64,000 nt of DNA, taken from positions 868,001 through 932,000 of the forward strand of contig MU008172.1 of NCBI GenBank assembly GCA_010909165.1. The letters run 5' to 3'. Below are positions 1-10,490 of this stretch, one piece after another. The position numbers and the translations under genes are program-made. Under the pieces are notes generated by a model. It was given only the letters and a program-made list of their open reading frames with translations. It made no database searches and had not been told where the DNA came from. Each line of letters starts with the position of its first letter. Positions within the stretch are counted from its first letter, which is position 1. This DNA comes from Anthoceros angustus (taxonomy: Eukaryota; Streptophyta; Anthocerotopsida; Anthocerotales; Anthocerotaceae).

Positions 1-1343
1 GCATTCCAAACTGCAACATCCCGCTGCTTTACCTTGTCGAACACTAAAATTGCGTCATCCACACATCCACAGGTAGCATACATCTCTATAAGACTAGTAC
101 CGAGGTACGTGTCTATTTTGTATTCCGTTCTATTCACCTCCGCATGAATCTGCCTCCCCTGGTCCACTGCATCAAGGATGGCACACGCCTTCAGCCCAGT
201 AACGAGCGCCACCTTATCTGGCTTTATCCCTTTCTGCTGCATCTGCCAGAACAGGGTTAATGCTTGCACTCCATGCTCATTCTGACAATATGCAGAAATC
301 ATTGCTGTCCATGCCACCACATCACGCTCCTTCACCTGCTCAAACACCCTCTGTGCATCCTCTATGCTTGCACACTTGCCATACATGTCGACAAGAGAAC
401 TCGCAACATGAACATTGCAGTCAAGCCCACGATGCACTACCTCTGCGTGGATCTGCCTGCCCCTCTCCATGGCACCTAATCTTCCGCAAGCTGTAATGAC
501 ACTTGAATATGTGAATGCGTCTGGCAATACCCTCTTCAAGCGCATCTCTTCAAACAAGTCCAGCGCAGCAGCGTCTTGCCCATGTTCCGCATACCCTGCA
601 ATCATCAAGTTCCATCCCAAAACTGTAGGAGCAGACATACTCTCAAACACAAGGCGGGCATCATCCATACCACCACATCTTGCAAACAGCTGAATGCTGC
701 TGCTGGCGACAGCCTCATGAGCGTCTAAACCACACCTCAAGATGTGATCCCAGATGCACCTGCCGCGCTCCAACTCTCCCAAACTGGCACATGCCTTGAG
801 CACCCCCAGAAAAGTACACTCGTTTGGCTCCACTCCTGCACAGACCATCTGCTGATACAAGTTGACGGCCTCTTCACCCCGTCCATGATCAGCATTGCCT
901 TCTATCATGACATTCCAGGAAAACACGTCCCTCGTAGGCAGCTCGTCGAACACTTGCCTGGCATCACAGAGGCAGCCGCACTCTGCATACATGCGAACAA
1001 GGGATTTGTTAAGAAACACGTTGGACTGATACCCCGACTTAACCAGGTGAAGATGCACCCCCCTGCCATCTGATGCTCGTCTCAGTCTAGTACACCCTTG
1101 CAGCAGACAGTCATACATCTTGATGGAAGGCCGGACTCCTTGCTGCCGCAACTGTTCCACCCGATCAAGCGCCTCCTGCAAACGCCCTTCCTGGCAAAGC
1201 CCGCGCAAAACCTCGATATCCAAGAACACTCCAGGCCCCTCACTCCCGCTGGCCTTCTCACCGGAGCCATTCTCAGGCCCCCTGGTGTCCCGCCCTGCAG
1301 ATCCGCCAAACGACTTCACTCCATTCTTACGTGCACGTTTCAT
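1..1343 (-). CDS. PLS-class pentatricopeptide repeat protein, N-terminal part (runs off the left edge)
   Basis: From an ATG at 1343-1341 the minus strand stays open for 447 codons to the window edge with no intron, as is usual for plant PPR genes. After about 45 residues the product is almost wholly made of degenerate 31-36-residue repeats of the PLS type. Recurring pieces are VFDELPTRDVFSWNVMI, VFEQVKERDVVAWTAMI and VFDKVKQRDVAVWN, each followed by a GxxxEAxxLFxxM helix pair, with inter-repeat pieces of the type LVDMYGKCASIEDA. Such proteins bind organellar RNA one base per repeat; PLS proteins usually carry C-terminal E/DYW domains for C-to-U editing, but the C-terminus lies outside the window. 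The extreme N-terminus (MKRARKNGVK) is basic but not a convincing transit peptide, so the start is uncertain. The RNA target cannot be told. Confidence 0.93.
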   Translation of the reverse strand, partial: MKRARKNGVKSFGGSAGRDTRGPENGSGEKASGSEGPGVFLDIEVLRGLCQEGRLQEALDRVEQLRQQGVRPSIKMYDCLLQGCTRLRRASDGRGVHLHLVKSGYQSNVFLNKSLVRMYAECGCLCDARQVFDELPTRDVFSWNVMIEGNADHGRGEEAVNLYQQMVCAGVEPNECTFLGVLKACASLGELERGRCIWDHILRCGLDAHEAVASSSIQLFARCGGMDDARLVFESMSAPTVLGWNLMIAGYAEHGQDAAALDLFEEMRLKRVLPDAFTYSSVITACGRLGAMERGRQIHAEVVHRGLDCNVHVASSLVDMYGKCASIEDAQRVFEQVKERDVVAWTAMISAYCQNEHGVQALTLFWQMQQKGIKPDKVALVTGLKACAILDAVDQGRQIHAEVNRTEYKIDTYLGTSLIEMYATCGCVDDAILVFDKVKQRDVAVWN

Positions 1344-1674
1344 GAGACGTAGACTGATACCCTGATTGCAAGGAATACTCAGCACACAAGAGCACGAAGT
1401 GGAGCCTAAGCGGTGCCATCCATCCTGCCTGAGCCTGGTGGTAGCTGCCGAATATGGCAGCCCGAATCTTCCTGTTGTTGCTGTGCCTGCCATTCGACAT
1501 CCGCTCTCCGGGTGCCATATGCTGCTACCTCACACCTAACCTCCGTCTTGGCGATGACGGGACGCGAAATTCTGAAGCTCCGGCATTTCCAGGATCGGGG
1601 GCGGGGACGTTCTTGTGATCTTGTGCAAAGGGTGTGGCAAACCCCAAACCCTACCAAAGCTTTATTAAAGAGGA

Positions 1675-2574
1675 TCAAAGGAGGAAGGGGACCATTGCCG
1701 CCCGGTTGCGCGGGTACTCTTTGAATTCCTGACGATACCATTGATGTGTCTCCAGCGCAACGACGGAGAGGTTGCCCACGACCCACGCCAAGATGAGCCA
1801 GATGATGGCGTCTCGGCCGCCGCTGACGATGAGCAGACCCACGTAGATGACAATCTCAGCCAAGTAGTGCGGGGATGAGACCAGCTGGAACCAGTCTCCT
1901 CTGGGGATGCTGTACCTGCTGCTGCTGCTGTCGTCCTTCCGGCGGAGGGAAGCCAGTATCACGTGGCAACGGTACTGATGCAGGAAGCCCCACAAACACA
2001 CCCCAGCCCCAACCCACTGCCACCAGCTCACGCTGCGCCACAACAGGATCACGTCCAGGCCGTTCTTGGCCGAATTCAGGCGAGCCCAATTCTGCTGCAG
2101 CTTCCAGAAGCTGCCCCCCACGGACACGAGCGAGAGCGGGACCGCCACGTAGTAGGTGACGCCCACCAGGTAGGCCACAAGGTGCATGCGCGCCACGGGA
2201 CTGTACCTGGAAACGAACACGGACTCGTACAGCCTTCTCAGCGCGTGCGCCTCCATGAGCAGCGTGAGCAGCAGCACGGTGGCTGTCTCCTTGTCCGGCC
2301 CTTGGACGCTCGCGCTGGCTGCGACCAGGAGGAGGAGGACGGTGGAGGTGACCACGGCTGTGGCGTAGAAGTGCGTGAAGAATTGCTGGGGCACCGTCCA
2401 CGCCGGAGCCGGAGCCGCCGTGGAGGTGGACTTAATCAGCTTGCCTCGCCGGCTCCAGTGCCGAACAGTCTGTTGCAGGGGCGCGAGATAGGGCAGCAAA
2501 GGCAGGATTCCAAGGATGCAGACGGTCACGCCCGACAACCAGTACGTCCACAGAATCGGGCGCAGAAATTCCAT
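1675..2574 (-). CDS. Polyprenol reductase (steroid 5-alpha-reductase family)
   Basis: A single exon encodes 299 residues with about six hydrophobic segments. The C-terminal half has the steroid 5-alpha-reductase fold signature: HQYRCHVILASLR, then SSPHYLAEIVIYVG (PHYxAEIxIY is conserved in the family) and a terminal YRQEFKEYPRNRAAMVPFLL. The middle segment RRLYESVFVSRYSPVARMHL fits plant and animal polyprenol reductases (SRD5A3, Arabidopsis PPRD1/2). The enzyme saturates the alpha-isoprene unit of polyprenol to make dolichol in the ER membrane, needed for N-glycosylation. The length is slightly under the usual 310-340. The start gives a hydrophobic N-terminal segment as in homologues. It lies 332 bp upstream of the PPR start on the same strand with separate promoters likely. 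DET2-type reductases are less likely because the RRLYE segment is of SRD5A3 type. Confidence 0.9.
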   Translation of the reverse strand: MEFLRPILWTYWLSGVTVCILGILPLLPYLAPLQQTVRHWSRRGKLIKSTSTAAPAPAWTVPQQFFTHFYATAVVTSTVLLLLVAASASVQGPDKETATVLLLTLLMEAHALRRLYESVFVSRYSPVARMHLVAYLVGVTYYVAVPLSLVSVGGSFWKLQQNWARLNSAKNGLDVILLWRSVSWWQWVGAGVCLWGFLHQYRCHVILASLRRKDDSSSSRYSIPRGDWFQLVSSPHYLAEIVIYVGLLIVSGGRDAIIWLILAWVVGNLSVVALETHQWYRQEFKEYPRNRAAMVPFLL

Positions 2575-2696
2575 GCTTGCTTTGCTCTCAAGGTGGCCGC
2601 GGGGTGTGCTTCGTTCTTATCCTTCGGGTGGCTGCTCTCCTCTTGCTTCTTTCTTAGGTAACGGCTTCCTGTGGGTAAAAGTGGGTTTCCGTTTCC

Positions 2697-3015
2697 GTGT
2701 CCCTTTCATTGTTTGGTAGCAATCTCAAGGTCCACCTTGAACATCTGCGTAGCTATCCATGTACTTCAAATCTGAGCTTGACGGGTGGGTTGGGTTGTTG
2801 TGTCCCTTTCATTGTTTGGTAGCAATCTCAAGGTCCACCTTGAACATCTGCGTAGCTATCCATGTACTCCAAATCTGAGCTTGACGGGTGGGTTGGGTTG
2901 TTGTGTCCCTTTCGTAGTTTGGTTGTGTCCCTTTTATTGTTTGGTAGCAACCTCAAGGTCCACCATGAAGATGTAGCTATGTACATACTTCAAATCCGAG
3001 CTTAGCGGGTGGGTT
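2697..3015. repeat. Three tandem copies of a ~103-bp unit upstream of the polyprenol reductase
   Basis: The unit starts near CCCTTTCATTGTTTGGTAGC and ends near ACGGGTGGGTTGGGTTG. Copies begin about 2697, 2800 and 2925. The first two are nearly identical; the third carries a 22-bp partial start duplication at about 2903-2925 and a deletion. The array sits about 120 bp upstream of the reductase start codon, so it may lie in its promoter or 5' UTR. Confidence 0.85.
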
Positions 3016-3690
3016 TTTCTTTCTTAGCGAATTGAGAGATTTTATAGATATTTCAAAGTATTCCAGACTAATAACAGGTAGCCCCGTATGTGCCTTGAAG
3101 GATGGATGGCACCCCATCCGAGCACTGATCCATGTGCGAGTTGGGTTGTTGCCTTTCTCAAGTGGCCATGTGTTTCTCATGTATTGGTTCTTCCATAAGG
3201 AAGAAACAACTGTACTGCATGTAGTTATAACTTGCAATGCTTGAGGGGACGGTGTTAACCGTTCTTGGGGCGAACTTGGCCTTTCGGCTAGAAGCGATTG
3301 TCGAACGACCATATCGTTTTCCTACTCTGGGGCGGGTTCCCTTCGCATTTTCCTTCACTAAGTTCCAAAGATGCGAATCTGCCAAGTCAGTGTCTAGGCT
3401 GCTTCCTTCCTATGATGGAGAACGCATACCTACCAACCGCTGTTACCACAACCCATGGGTTGAGTCCCAACTCGGATTTAGGATGAATGCAATTAATTTC
3501 ATGTCACGCATGTACAGCGTGGACCTGGAAGCATTCGAGGAGCTTTGAGAAAGGCAGAAGAGAGACACCCACAGAGCTCTGATTATGTCCCCACCACTCC
3601 GTATCTGCTGTAGCCAGACAAACAGCCTGCGTCGACGCTGGAGTGGGCAAGCGTTGTCGCCTTGTCGCAGCAGGTGCACTCCTGGCCAGT
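3016..3690. other. Intergenic, no gene recognised
   Basis: It holds the 3' side of the RCC1-like gene and the far upstream side of the reductase. Open frames here are short, lack family motifs and have no splice-consistent continuation. No RNA gene was seen. Confidence 0.6.
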
Positions 3691-5509
3691 TCACTCGGAT
3701 GCATGTTTCAAAATTGGGCCTAGTCCAAGGCACACCCCGTGGCTCGCACCTGCGGCCACAGCGATGGCGCGGTGGTGAAGGCCCTCGCTTCTCTGCCTAC
3801 TGTTTTGCAGACTGCATCCCACCGGCTCAGCTTGGACGTCGGGAAGCCCAGGGACGCCCACTTGCCAGTCCCGATTCTTTCCCCAAGAAAATATTTCTCC
3901 CGAATCTGCGAAAAAACCACACCAGACCAGAGCAGAAGCAGGACCGTGTGACGTGGATTGTGGGATAAGATGCTGTAGATGATGTGGGACAAGAAAAGGC
4001 GTGCGTCCAGACAGTCACCTGTAACCGCTACAGTCCACTGCCCACCGCAAGCAAGGTGGACTACGCACTTGTCTGCCAGTGCTTGGACGACAGTGGGCAC
4101 TTTACCGACGTCCAGTGACCCGTGGCCAAGCTGGCCATGTCCACCGTGTCCCCAGGTGAAGACTCTACCGTCCGCTGACAGATGAAGACAAGAGGTGAAA
4201 TGTCACATACACAAACCCATGGCCTAACAGTGAGGAATGGAAGGAACGGCAGCACCATACCTGCTAGTGCAGCAGTGTGATATCCCCCACAAGCGACTTG
4301 TCGGATCTCTACGTTGTCAAGGTGAGCCACAGGCCGAGGTCTCCAGTGACTCCTTCTATCGCCAGTCCCAAGCTCATAGTTGCTGTTTCCTGCAGCAAAA
4401 AGCCAAGCTCAACACCTGTTCCATACAAGCATGAGATGTGACGCTCACTGCAGCAGGCAGCAGCTCACCTCCCCAGGACCAAACTTGTCCTTCGCCGGTC
4501 AAAGCCATGGTGAAAAAGCCCCCGCAAGCAACAGCATGAACCGGTACAGGTAGTGCTTCCACCCTCACGGGTGTTGCCGCACAACCGTCAATCAAATCGA
4601 AGCCAAGGCCTAGTCTGCCTTCCCCCTCATCTCGCCCCCATGTGTACAGCTCTCCTGCTCAGGAAAATAGAATACGAATCACTTTGCATCATCTGCGACA
4701 TGAATTGGGTGCTCGGCTTGGGCCCTAAAAGGCTCGTACCAGCCTGGGTGATGGCTGCAGTGTGAGATCCTCCAGCTGCTACATGTACTGGTTTATCTGC
4801 CCATTCCTGCTTCACTTCACGTGGGAGCACTTCCTTGGTATACACGCCGTGACCCAGAGCTCCAAATCCTCCGAAGCCCCTACACAGTCTTCAAGCAAAG
4901 ACTCCATGAGCGTGCCGCATGGTGGGTGGACGGTGCACGTGAAAACCGCACAGCAACAGATGATCACCATGTGTAGATAGATCCATCCTCCAGCAATGCT
5001 ACCGAGTGCAACCCTCCCAGTGCCAAACTCTTCACCCCATCCAGGTGAGGATTCAAAGTGGGAATATAGGAGGACACCTCGGAACCTAGACCTAATCGTC
5101 CTCCATCCCCTCTTCCCCACATCCACAGCTGCCCACCAGCCCAATATCCTGAATGGAAAAGCCCGCAAGCAATGCCTGCAACAGCATCGGAGTGACGAGC
5201 CTCCTCCTCCGCCTCGCTCCTAGACTGCGACAAGACACCTTGCATGGGGGCCAGCCTTGAAGCCCCTCTGACAGGCAGAGCTGTGACAAAGCGCGGGGAC
5301 TTCTGAGACTCCTCATCCCCGAGCCCCAGCTGCCCGGCATCCCCCCTTCCCCACGCCCACACCTCCAAAACCCTAGTCCGCTCCTCCTCCAAAGTGACTA
5401 TATCCGCTGCCTGTGCCGACAAGCACCGAGCTGCGCAAACACCTGCACCAGCCAGATTTCCCTTCAACACCCTGGTCGCCAGACGCGCAACCCTTCCCCT
5501 CACCATCAT
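3691..5509 (-). CDS. RCC1-repeat protein, probably mitochondrial, RUG3-like
   Basis: Six exons are inferred: 5509-4968, 4879-4740, 4654-4469, 4389-4261, 4174-4019 and 3905-3691, with five GT-AG introns of 79-113 bp. Joined they are 1368 bp, giving 455 residues, near the length of Arabidopsis RUG3. The start MMVRGRVARLATRVLKGN is Arg-rich, without acidic residues, and reads as a mitochondrial presequence. After it come seven-bladed-propeller RCC1 repeats: VWAWGRGDAGQLGLG, LWMWGRGDGGRLGLG, IYTWGFGGFGALGHG, LYTWGRDEGEGRLGLG, VFTWGHGGHGQLGHG and IFSWGKNRDWQVG, each followed by VACGGxHTAAL-type strands. Exon ends fall inside repeat strands, as is typical. In Arabidopsis RUG3 is needed for mitochondrial nad2 intron splicing; that role here is inference from the presequence and the overall match. 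UVR8 itself is unlikely because of the presequence. Confidence 0.88.
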
Positions 5510-6086
5510 CCTCCCTCCACAGTCTAGAGTACAGCCCGTGATGTCATCCGCTTGCAAGCATGAGGAGACACTGGAGCACTCCGTGTGGCGGCCGGGCCCA
5601 TCTCCTGCACACCCAGACTGGAGGCCGGCAACACCGCACTGTTGTTGGACGCTCCGTCCCGTCCCGTCCCCACAGAAGTTTCCACCCCGTGCCGGATCCA
5701 AGACCGCACCTCACGCGCTTTTACATGGACAAGGCAGAAAAGCACGTCTTCCCAGATTCCAGTTTCCAGCCCGTCCAGGCTCTCATCAACCGTCGTGTGC
5801 AACAGCAGCGGTCAGGTTGTAACAGCCCAATGGCGTGCAGCCGGCCATGGGCCTCGGTTTTGGACCCTTGCCCTTGTCCGGTAGCGGCTCGCCGGAGGCT
5901 GAGCCGGAGGTGAGCTCAGATCCGGCAACGCTACCCACTTCTTCCCCGGCCTGCTTTTAAGTCCAGCCCCTGCTCTATCTGCTCCACGGCAGGGGCTGGC
6001 GGGCGGGCGGCGAAGTGTTGCTGTGGTGGAGAGGGAGCGGAGTGGAGTGGAGTGGAGTTCATTCTCTTCTCTCCTGTCCTGCCCGC
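5510..6086. promoter_or_regulatory. Shared upstream region between two divergent genes
   Basis: This 577-bp interval separates the RCC1 start (minus) from the next start (plus). It is GC-rich, with GGCGGGCGGGCGG near 6000 and a GAGTG-type purine repeat at about 6031-6058. No TATA box stands out on either side. Head-to-head spacing under 600 bp suggests a bidirectional promoter; this is inference from layout. Confidence 0.45.
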
Positions 6087-7328
6087 ATGGCGCATCAAAG
6101 GAGCAGCGGTGCTGCTGGTGGGCTGGACGAGCAGCAGAAGCAAGGCATCCCCGACGACATGAGCCTGGAGCTCTTCCACTTCCCGGACGACCAGAGCGGG
6201 CAAGGGCAAGCCAATCCGACTTCCAACCGCAGGGCGACCAAGCTGGGTCTGGACCTGAGCTTCAAGCACATGGCCCCCGCCCGGGATCTGGGCTTCAAGG
6301 ACCCGGGGGCCGGGGCCGACAAGGGCTCCAAGAAGTACCGGCTGTCAGACAGCGCGATCTTCTCCATCGTGGACTCCGACACGCGGGACATCTACGGGGA
6401 AGAGGCGCTGGAGAAGCTGGCCAAGGCGGAGGACCACGACGCTTCCCTCACCTTCACGCCGGACAACGCGCCCACCCCGTTCGAGATGGAGAGCGTGCCC
6501 CTGTTCAAGCCCCTGCCTCCCAAGCAGGAGCGGGACCGGGGGCTGCCGCTGCTCCCGGAGCAGCCCATGGCCAGCCCCAGGTCGCCCAGTTCCAACGGCC
6601 CGGCTGCGGGGCCTCAATCTCCGACTCACGACTGGGCCCCGAAGTCGCCGCAATGGCGGCCGCAGTCCCCGCAGCCGATGCAGTGGAGGCCAAGTCGCCC
6701 GAGCCGCTGGAGTTCGGGCCCAGATCGCCCAACTACGGCGCGCAGAGGCGGGAGGGATTGGCGGGATGGAGGCGGAACTCAGGAGTCCCAGAGACAGGCG
6801 CAAGCAGGCTCCCGTGGCCAGCAAGCCGGCTACGGCGTCGACGCAGGAGACGAGGACTCGGCGGAAGCTGCAGCAGGCGGTTCCCGACGGAGCTCGTTGG
6901 GGTCGGAGCTCAACATCCGCACCGCCTCCCGACATCGCCATCACAATAAGGGGGGCAAGGCGGCAACGGAGTCGGCAGTGGCTCCCCCACCGTCCCCAAC
7001 GCCGCCAAAAAAAAACGCCAAAATTCCGGGCACGCTCACCCCAAAAAAAACGCCCTGGTTAAGATCCGACAGCGATTCTGCTGCTCCGATTACTTTTAGT
7101 CATTTAGCTCGCTTGCGTCGCTTTGATTGCTTTCGCCGTCACATTATTTTTTCCGCCGTCTTCAACCACCTGCTCCCAGCTTCCGCGTCGCAGAATGTTA
7201 CCATTTTTTCTCTTGTACCTGGTTTTCAGATTTTAATTATATGTCCCTTGGTTCCAAAAATCGATTCTTGTAATTATGTTAAATTTATAAAAGAAATTGT
7301 TGGTGTTATTCTGGGATTGCTGGGTTAA
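6087..7328 (+). CDS. Unknown Ser/Pro-rich protein, 3' part uncertain
   Basis: The start MAHQRSSGAAGG follows a pyrimidine-rich leader. The first ~200 residues have a conserved-looking block: KKYRLSDSAIFSIVDSDT, RDIYGEEALEKLAKAE and TPFEMESVPLFKPLPP. A low-complexity stretch with repeated SPQ motifs follows, then RRSSLGSELNIRTAS and TPKKTP. I do not recognise the family. From about 6675 to 6900 all three frames are open and another frame reads more protein-like (KSPEPLEFGPRSPNYGAQ), so a pair of small indels is possible. After about 7055 (a possible donor CTG/GTTAAG) base composition becomes AT-rich and the translation turns hydrophobic, so the true exon probably ends near there and the rest is intron, 3' UTR or a breakpoint. 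A LINE fragment follows at once. Confidence 0.5.
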   Translation: MAHQRSSGAAGGLDEQQKQGIPDDMSLELFHFPDDQSGQGQANPTSNRRATKLGLDLSFKHMAPARDLGFKDPGAGADKGSKKYRLSDSAIFSIVDSDTRDIYGEEALEKLAKAEDHDASLTFTPDNAPTPFEMESVPLFKPLPPKQERDRGLPLLPEQPMASPRSPSSNGPAAGPQSPTHDWAPKSPQWRPQSPQPMQWRPSRPSRWSSGPDRPTTARRGGRDWRDGGGTQESQRQAQAGSRGQQAGYGVDAGDEDSAEAAAGGSRRSSLGSELNIRTASRHRHHNKGGKAATESAVAPPPSPTPPKKNAKIPGTLTPKKTPWLRSDSDSAAPITFSHLARLRRFDCFRRHIIFSAVFNHLLPASASQNVTIFSLVPGFQILIICPLVPKIDSCNYVKFIKEIVGVILGLLG

Positions 7329-7384
7329 AAAGCACCCTTGGATTACCTTTTAACTTGATAAGGAGTCTTTATATAAGAAAAACA

Positions 7385-7800
7385 TATGGAAACTTCAATT
7401 TACCCCGAGACGGAACGGGAACAATCCTCAGGACGGCACCAGGCCAAGGGGGACTAGCCCCCACGATCACCCATTTTAAAACTACCTATAGCTCCGAGAA
7501 TGTCGTAGTCCACAAATGAAAGGGCCTGGCTACCACTGGTGATCCCCTACGCTTGTTGTCGTCCTGTACACAGCGTTGGCTAATGCCCTCGGTAGGGTAA
7601 TGGACACTCGTTGCCTGAAGAAAGCAACCACATTAGAAAAGGGGAGACTAATCCCATTCTTGCGGCTGTCGTAAGCCTTGGCACAGGCCTTGAAGTCCTT
7701 GCCCATGGTCTGTGAGTCTCAAGGGCAAGGGGGATCATTGCGTGGCCTTCCTGCATGGGTGAGTACTTGAGAACCGAATTCCCTATCATGCATCCCTATG
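7385..7800 (-). mobile_element. LINE (non-LTR retrotransposon) 3' end fragment, copy 1
   Basis: Read on the minus strand it gives LKYSPMQEGHAMIPLALETH and then, in shifted frames, the end of a reverse-transcriptase ORF (short pieces of the type FxRQRVS and LARALAN). The same protein segment occurs at 23.5 kb and 50.0 kb. This is the C-terminal tail of LINE ORF2 in which a large-scale ETxGAxxKDFxxFxxxCAxA block precedes FFRQRVS. At least one frameshift is present, and the copy is truncated at its 5' side, as is usual for LINEs. Confidence 0.6.
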
Positions 7801-8590
7801 CCGCCCAACCTAGGGGGTTGATGATAACATGTTCTCAAACAATGTTCCAAGTAGGGTCTGCTACAACCACATTCGCAGTAAAAACCTAGTCCCCCCGGAC
7901 CAAAAATTAATCAGCACTGAGAGAAACGTTGTTGACCAGAGTACATGGGCGCTCCCTATAGAGCAAGAACCCGCTCTTCCTTGCCGTCGAGAACATAATG
8001 TCGCGGACGGCGGCATGTGTAGCGATGCGCTGCACGCCAGTAGGGCAACAAAGCTAGGTGGGTCCCAGAGTCGTTGAGGGGGGCCCCACCGCTGCAGGTC
8101 AAGAGACAGCATGCTAAAGGTTTGTCCAAACCCAAGCGGAACCTCGTCGCGGTAGAAAAAGAAGCTAATACGATTTGAATAGCCTAGATGCGTAAAGTCG
8201 CGACCTCATCTAGGGCCTCGACGCGCTAGCTAGATTTTTTTTCGGGGGGGAGGGGGTAGATTTCTAGAGAGAGAATTGACCATTTGGTCATTATTTTTAC
8301 TCAATATAATAAAATCTATTACAATAGAGTAGAAAACATTCCATGTCGGGTGAAATGGGTCCACCATAAATGTTGAAACCAAGGCAGCAGGGTAGAAAAA
8401 AATAGACACCACGTGAATACCAGGTACATCTAGATAGAAGTTCAGACATAACCTAACAATAAAGCAGTCAGAACACACTAAGCATAGCAGAGATTCTGAA
8501 AACCAGTCCACAGATTTCTGACTTACATTCTCATCACGTTAAACTTGCAGGGGAAATTGACCGCAGGCCTACATAGAACTCAATATGTCA
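7801..8590. other. No gene recognised
   Basis: The left part is moderately GC-rich without family motifs; the right part (8230-8590) is AT-rich with a G-run at 8245-8256. It may include 3' flanks of the tyrosine-recombinase element that starts to the right. Confidence 0.5.
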
Positions 8591-9386
8591 AAACATTTTC
8601 AGGACAAATACCTTTTCCTCATGACCAAACACACTTACATCTTTAGGCTGACTCACAAATACAACTTCCGGAGTCACACTAAGAACAGTTAATGGAAGCA
8701 CACCACACAAGTCATCTTGCATACGGTTGAGTTCTTCATTCAGCAACTCTTTGTAAGATCTTCGTTCTCCAGGCACCAAAACCTTTGCTGTTGCTGCCTG
8801 CTTTGCTTGCCCTGACCGATCATACCTGTGGAATCCACAAGTTATTAGAAAAAAGTACACAACCATCAACAGAGAATAAGCCACCGGAATGTACCTTGAA
8901 AACCCCGGCATCATTTTGTGCGCGAGTAACATACACTGCGTCAGCACAGGCCATTGTTAGACGTAATCATTGTTACACGATAACTCTTGTTGGAGTAATA
9001 GCCTTTAAGACCAATACGCCATTGTCTTTATGTAAAATGGTAATGACACCTTTGAAACACGCAATTTTGCATACCACGCCTGGTGAAACAATTTTGAGTT
9101 AGTGCATTATAGAATAGAACAACTTAAACCAAAGCATTAAACTTACATTTGATCTCCGATTGTCAATTGGCGAGTTGAACAGAAACCCTTGGATACCCTT
9201 ATTTTGGTCACCTTCAGTCCACTTTGGCGAGTGATCAATAACAGCCCTGAAGGTTTGGATCACATCCACCTCATAATTCTTCAGCTTTGGCCGAAAATGC
9301 TCGCTCTGGTAGTTGCGCATATCAACCTTATAATTTTTAGACATTTGTGGAATGGGTTTTTGCATCCGAAGACGCAAAGAGGCCAC
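8591..9386 (-). pseudogene. Crypton-like tyrosine recombinase, C-terminal exons (decayed)
   Basis: On the minus strand a block reads KNYKVDMRNYQSEHFRPKL, then FRAVIDHSPKW and FLFNSPIDNRRSNVS. After a likely intron ending near 9072 come AWYAKLRVSKVSL and KTMA, then YYSNKSYRVTMIT, and after a stop and frameshift AQNDAGVF joined to RYDRSGQAKQAATAKVL. The order matches the C-terminal half of Crypton/DUF3504-type recombinases: HFRP-like strand, FL(F/Y) strand, WY...NKLxxFMK helix, a TNHSxRxTMI box (here degraded to SNKSYRVTMIT), and a terminal GHKN...Y box carrying the nucleophilic Tyr. The basic catalytic HxxR is damaged (K for H, Y for G). It continues the element at 14.4-15.85 kb, separated from it by a ~5-kb insertion. 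Confidence 0.55.
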
Positions 9387-10490
9387 ATTTACCCTCTATG
9401 TCGTTATAGTCCTAGGATTCGATCCCAAGGAAATGGTGTTGTGTCAAGGTGTGCTAAATCTATGGATTCTAGACTACCTGCCGCCACTACCCCACCTTCT
9501 CCAGCTACCGCCCAAACCCACCACTGTAGACTCGGCCACCGAAGGGTTCGCCACCGTGGCGGGTCCACCACGCGGAGTCTATTCGCCACCGCTTCTAACA
9601 CGGACCTAGGGGCTATGGGCATACGGATACCTATATACGCCTCACCTTACTGGAATTTCGCGATTCCACCACACGCCCACTCCACGCTGCTTCCGATTTT
9701 CCCTCACACCTCACAATCCCTCACAGACAACCATTCCTCGGAACCTTCCCTTCCCAATGAACTCTCCTCGCCTCACGGGCCACAGACCCCTTTTCCTTGG
9801 CCACACCCTCCTTGGCCACACAGACCCCTCTCATGGAATGAACACACAGTGGCAGCGGTTGGAAAGAGGATCGGAAGAAAACCCCGCGGCTGATCTTCGC
9901 CCAGAAGCCTCCTTCCGCTGCAATCCTACCTCTTTTCGGCCACGGCCACTCACTCCCAGCGTGAGCTTGGCCACCGCCTCGACCATCCGAGATCTTCCGG
10001 CCTTCTTGTGACCAAGACGGTGCTACCAACCCGCTTGATGCGACTGACGCCTCCAATCAACCCCACTGACGGTTCGATACACGGAAGTTCACACCGAAAT
10101 CGTCTGCCTTTGAGAGACACCCAAAGGGTCTCTTATACATCCGGGTGGTCCAACACACCTCACTTTAGTGTCTAAAATTGTAGCTCCTACCACGGCGCCT
10201 TACCAATCTAAGCAACATGACTCTGGTGATGGAACTCCCTATCCTGCACGAAAAACCCGGTCCTAGGCTATCGCGACTCCCCTAAAATCAGCTGCCGCCT
10301 CGCGATTCTTTGCCTCGCCTCGGCCCATGGGGACCCCTCTCGCTCTTGACCTCGCCTCGATCGGCGATTTTCCCCACAACCTCCACCTCACTCTCCTTTG
10401 CTGAATTTCCCTCGCGCCTTCCAGCGGGCGTTGCGCCTTACCTCTATGTCCATTGTCCGCTCCTCCTCATTTGGACAACCATACTGTGCT

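Noticed and set aside
260-1365. Plus-strand frames across the left end
   Set aside because: They are antisense to the clear PPR coding frame on the minus strand.
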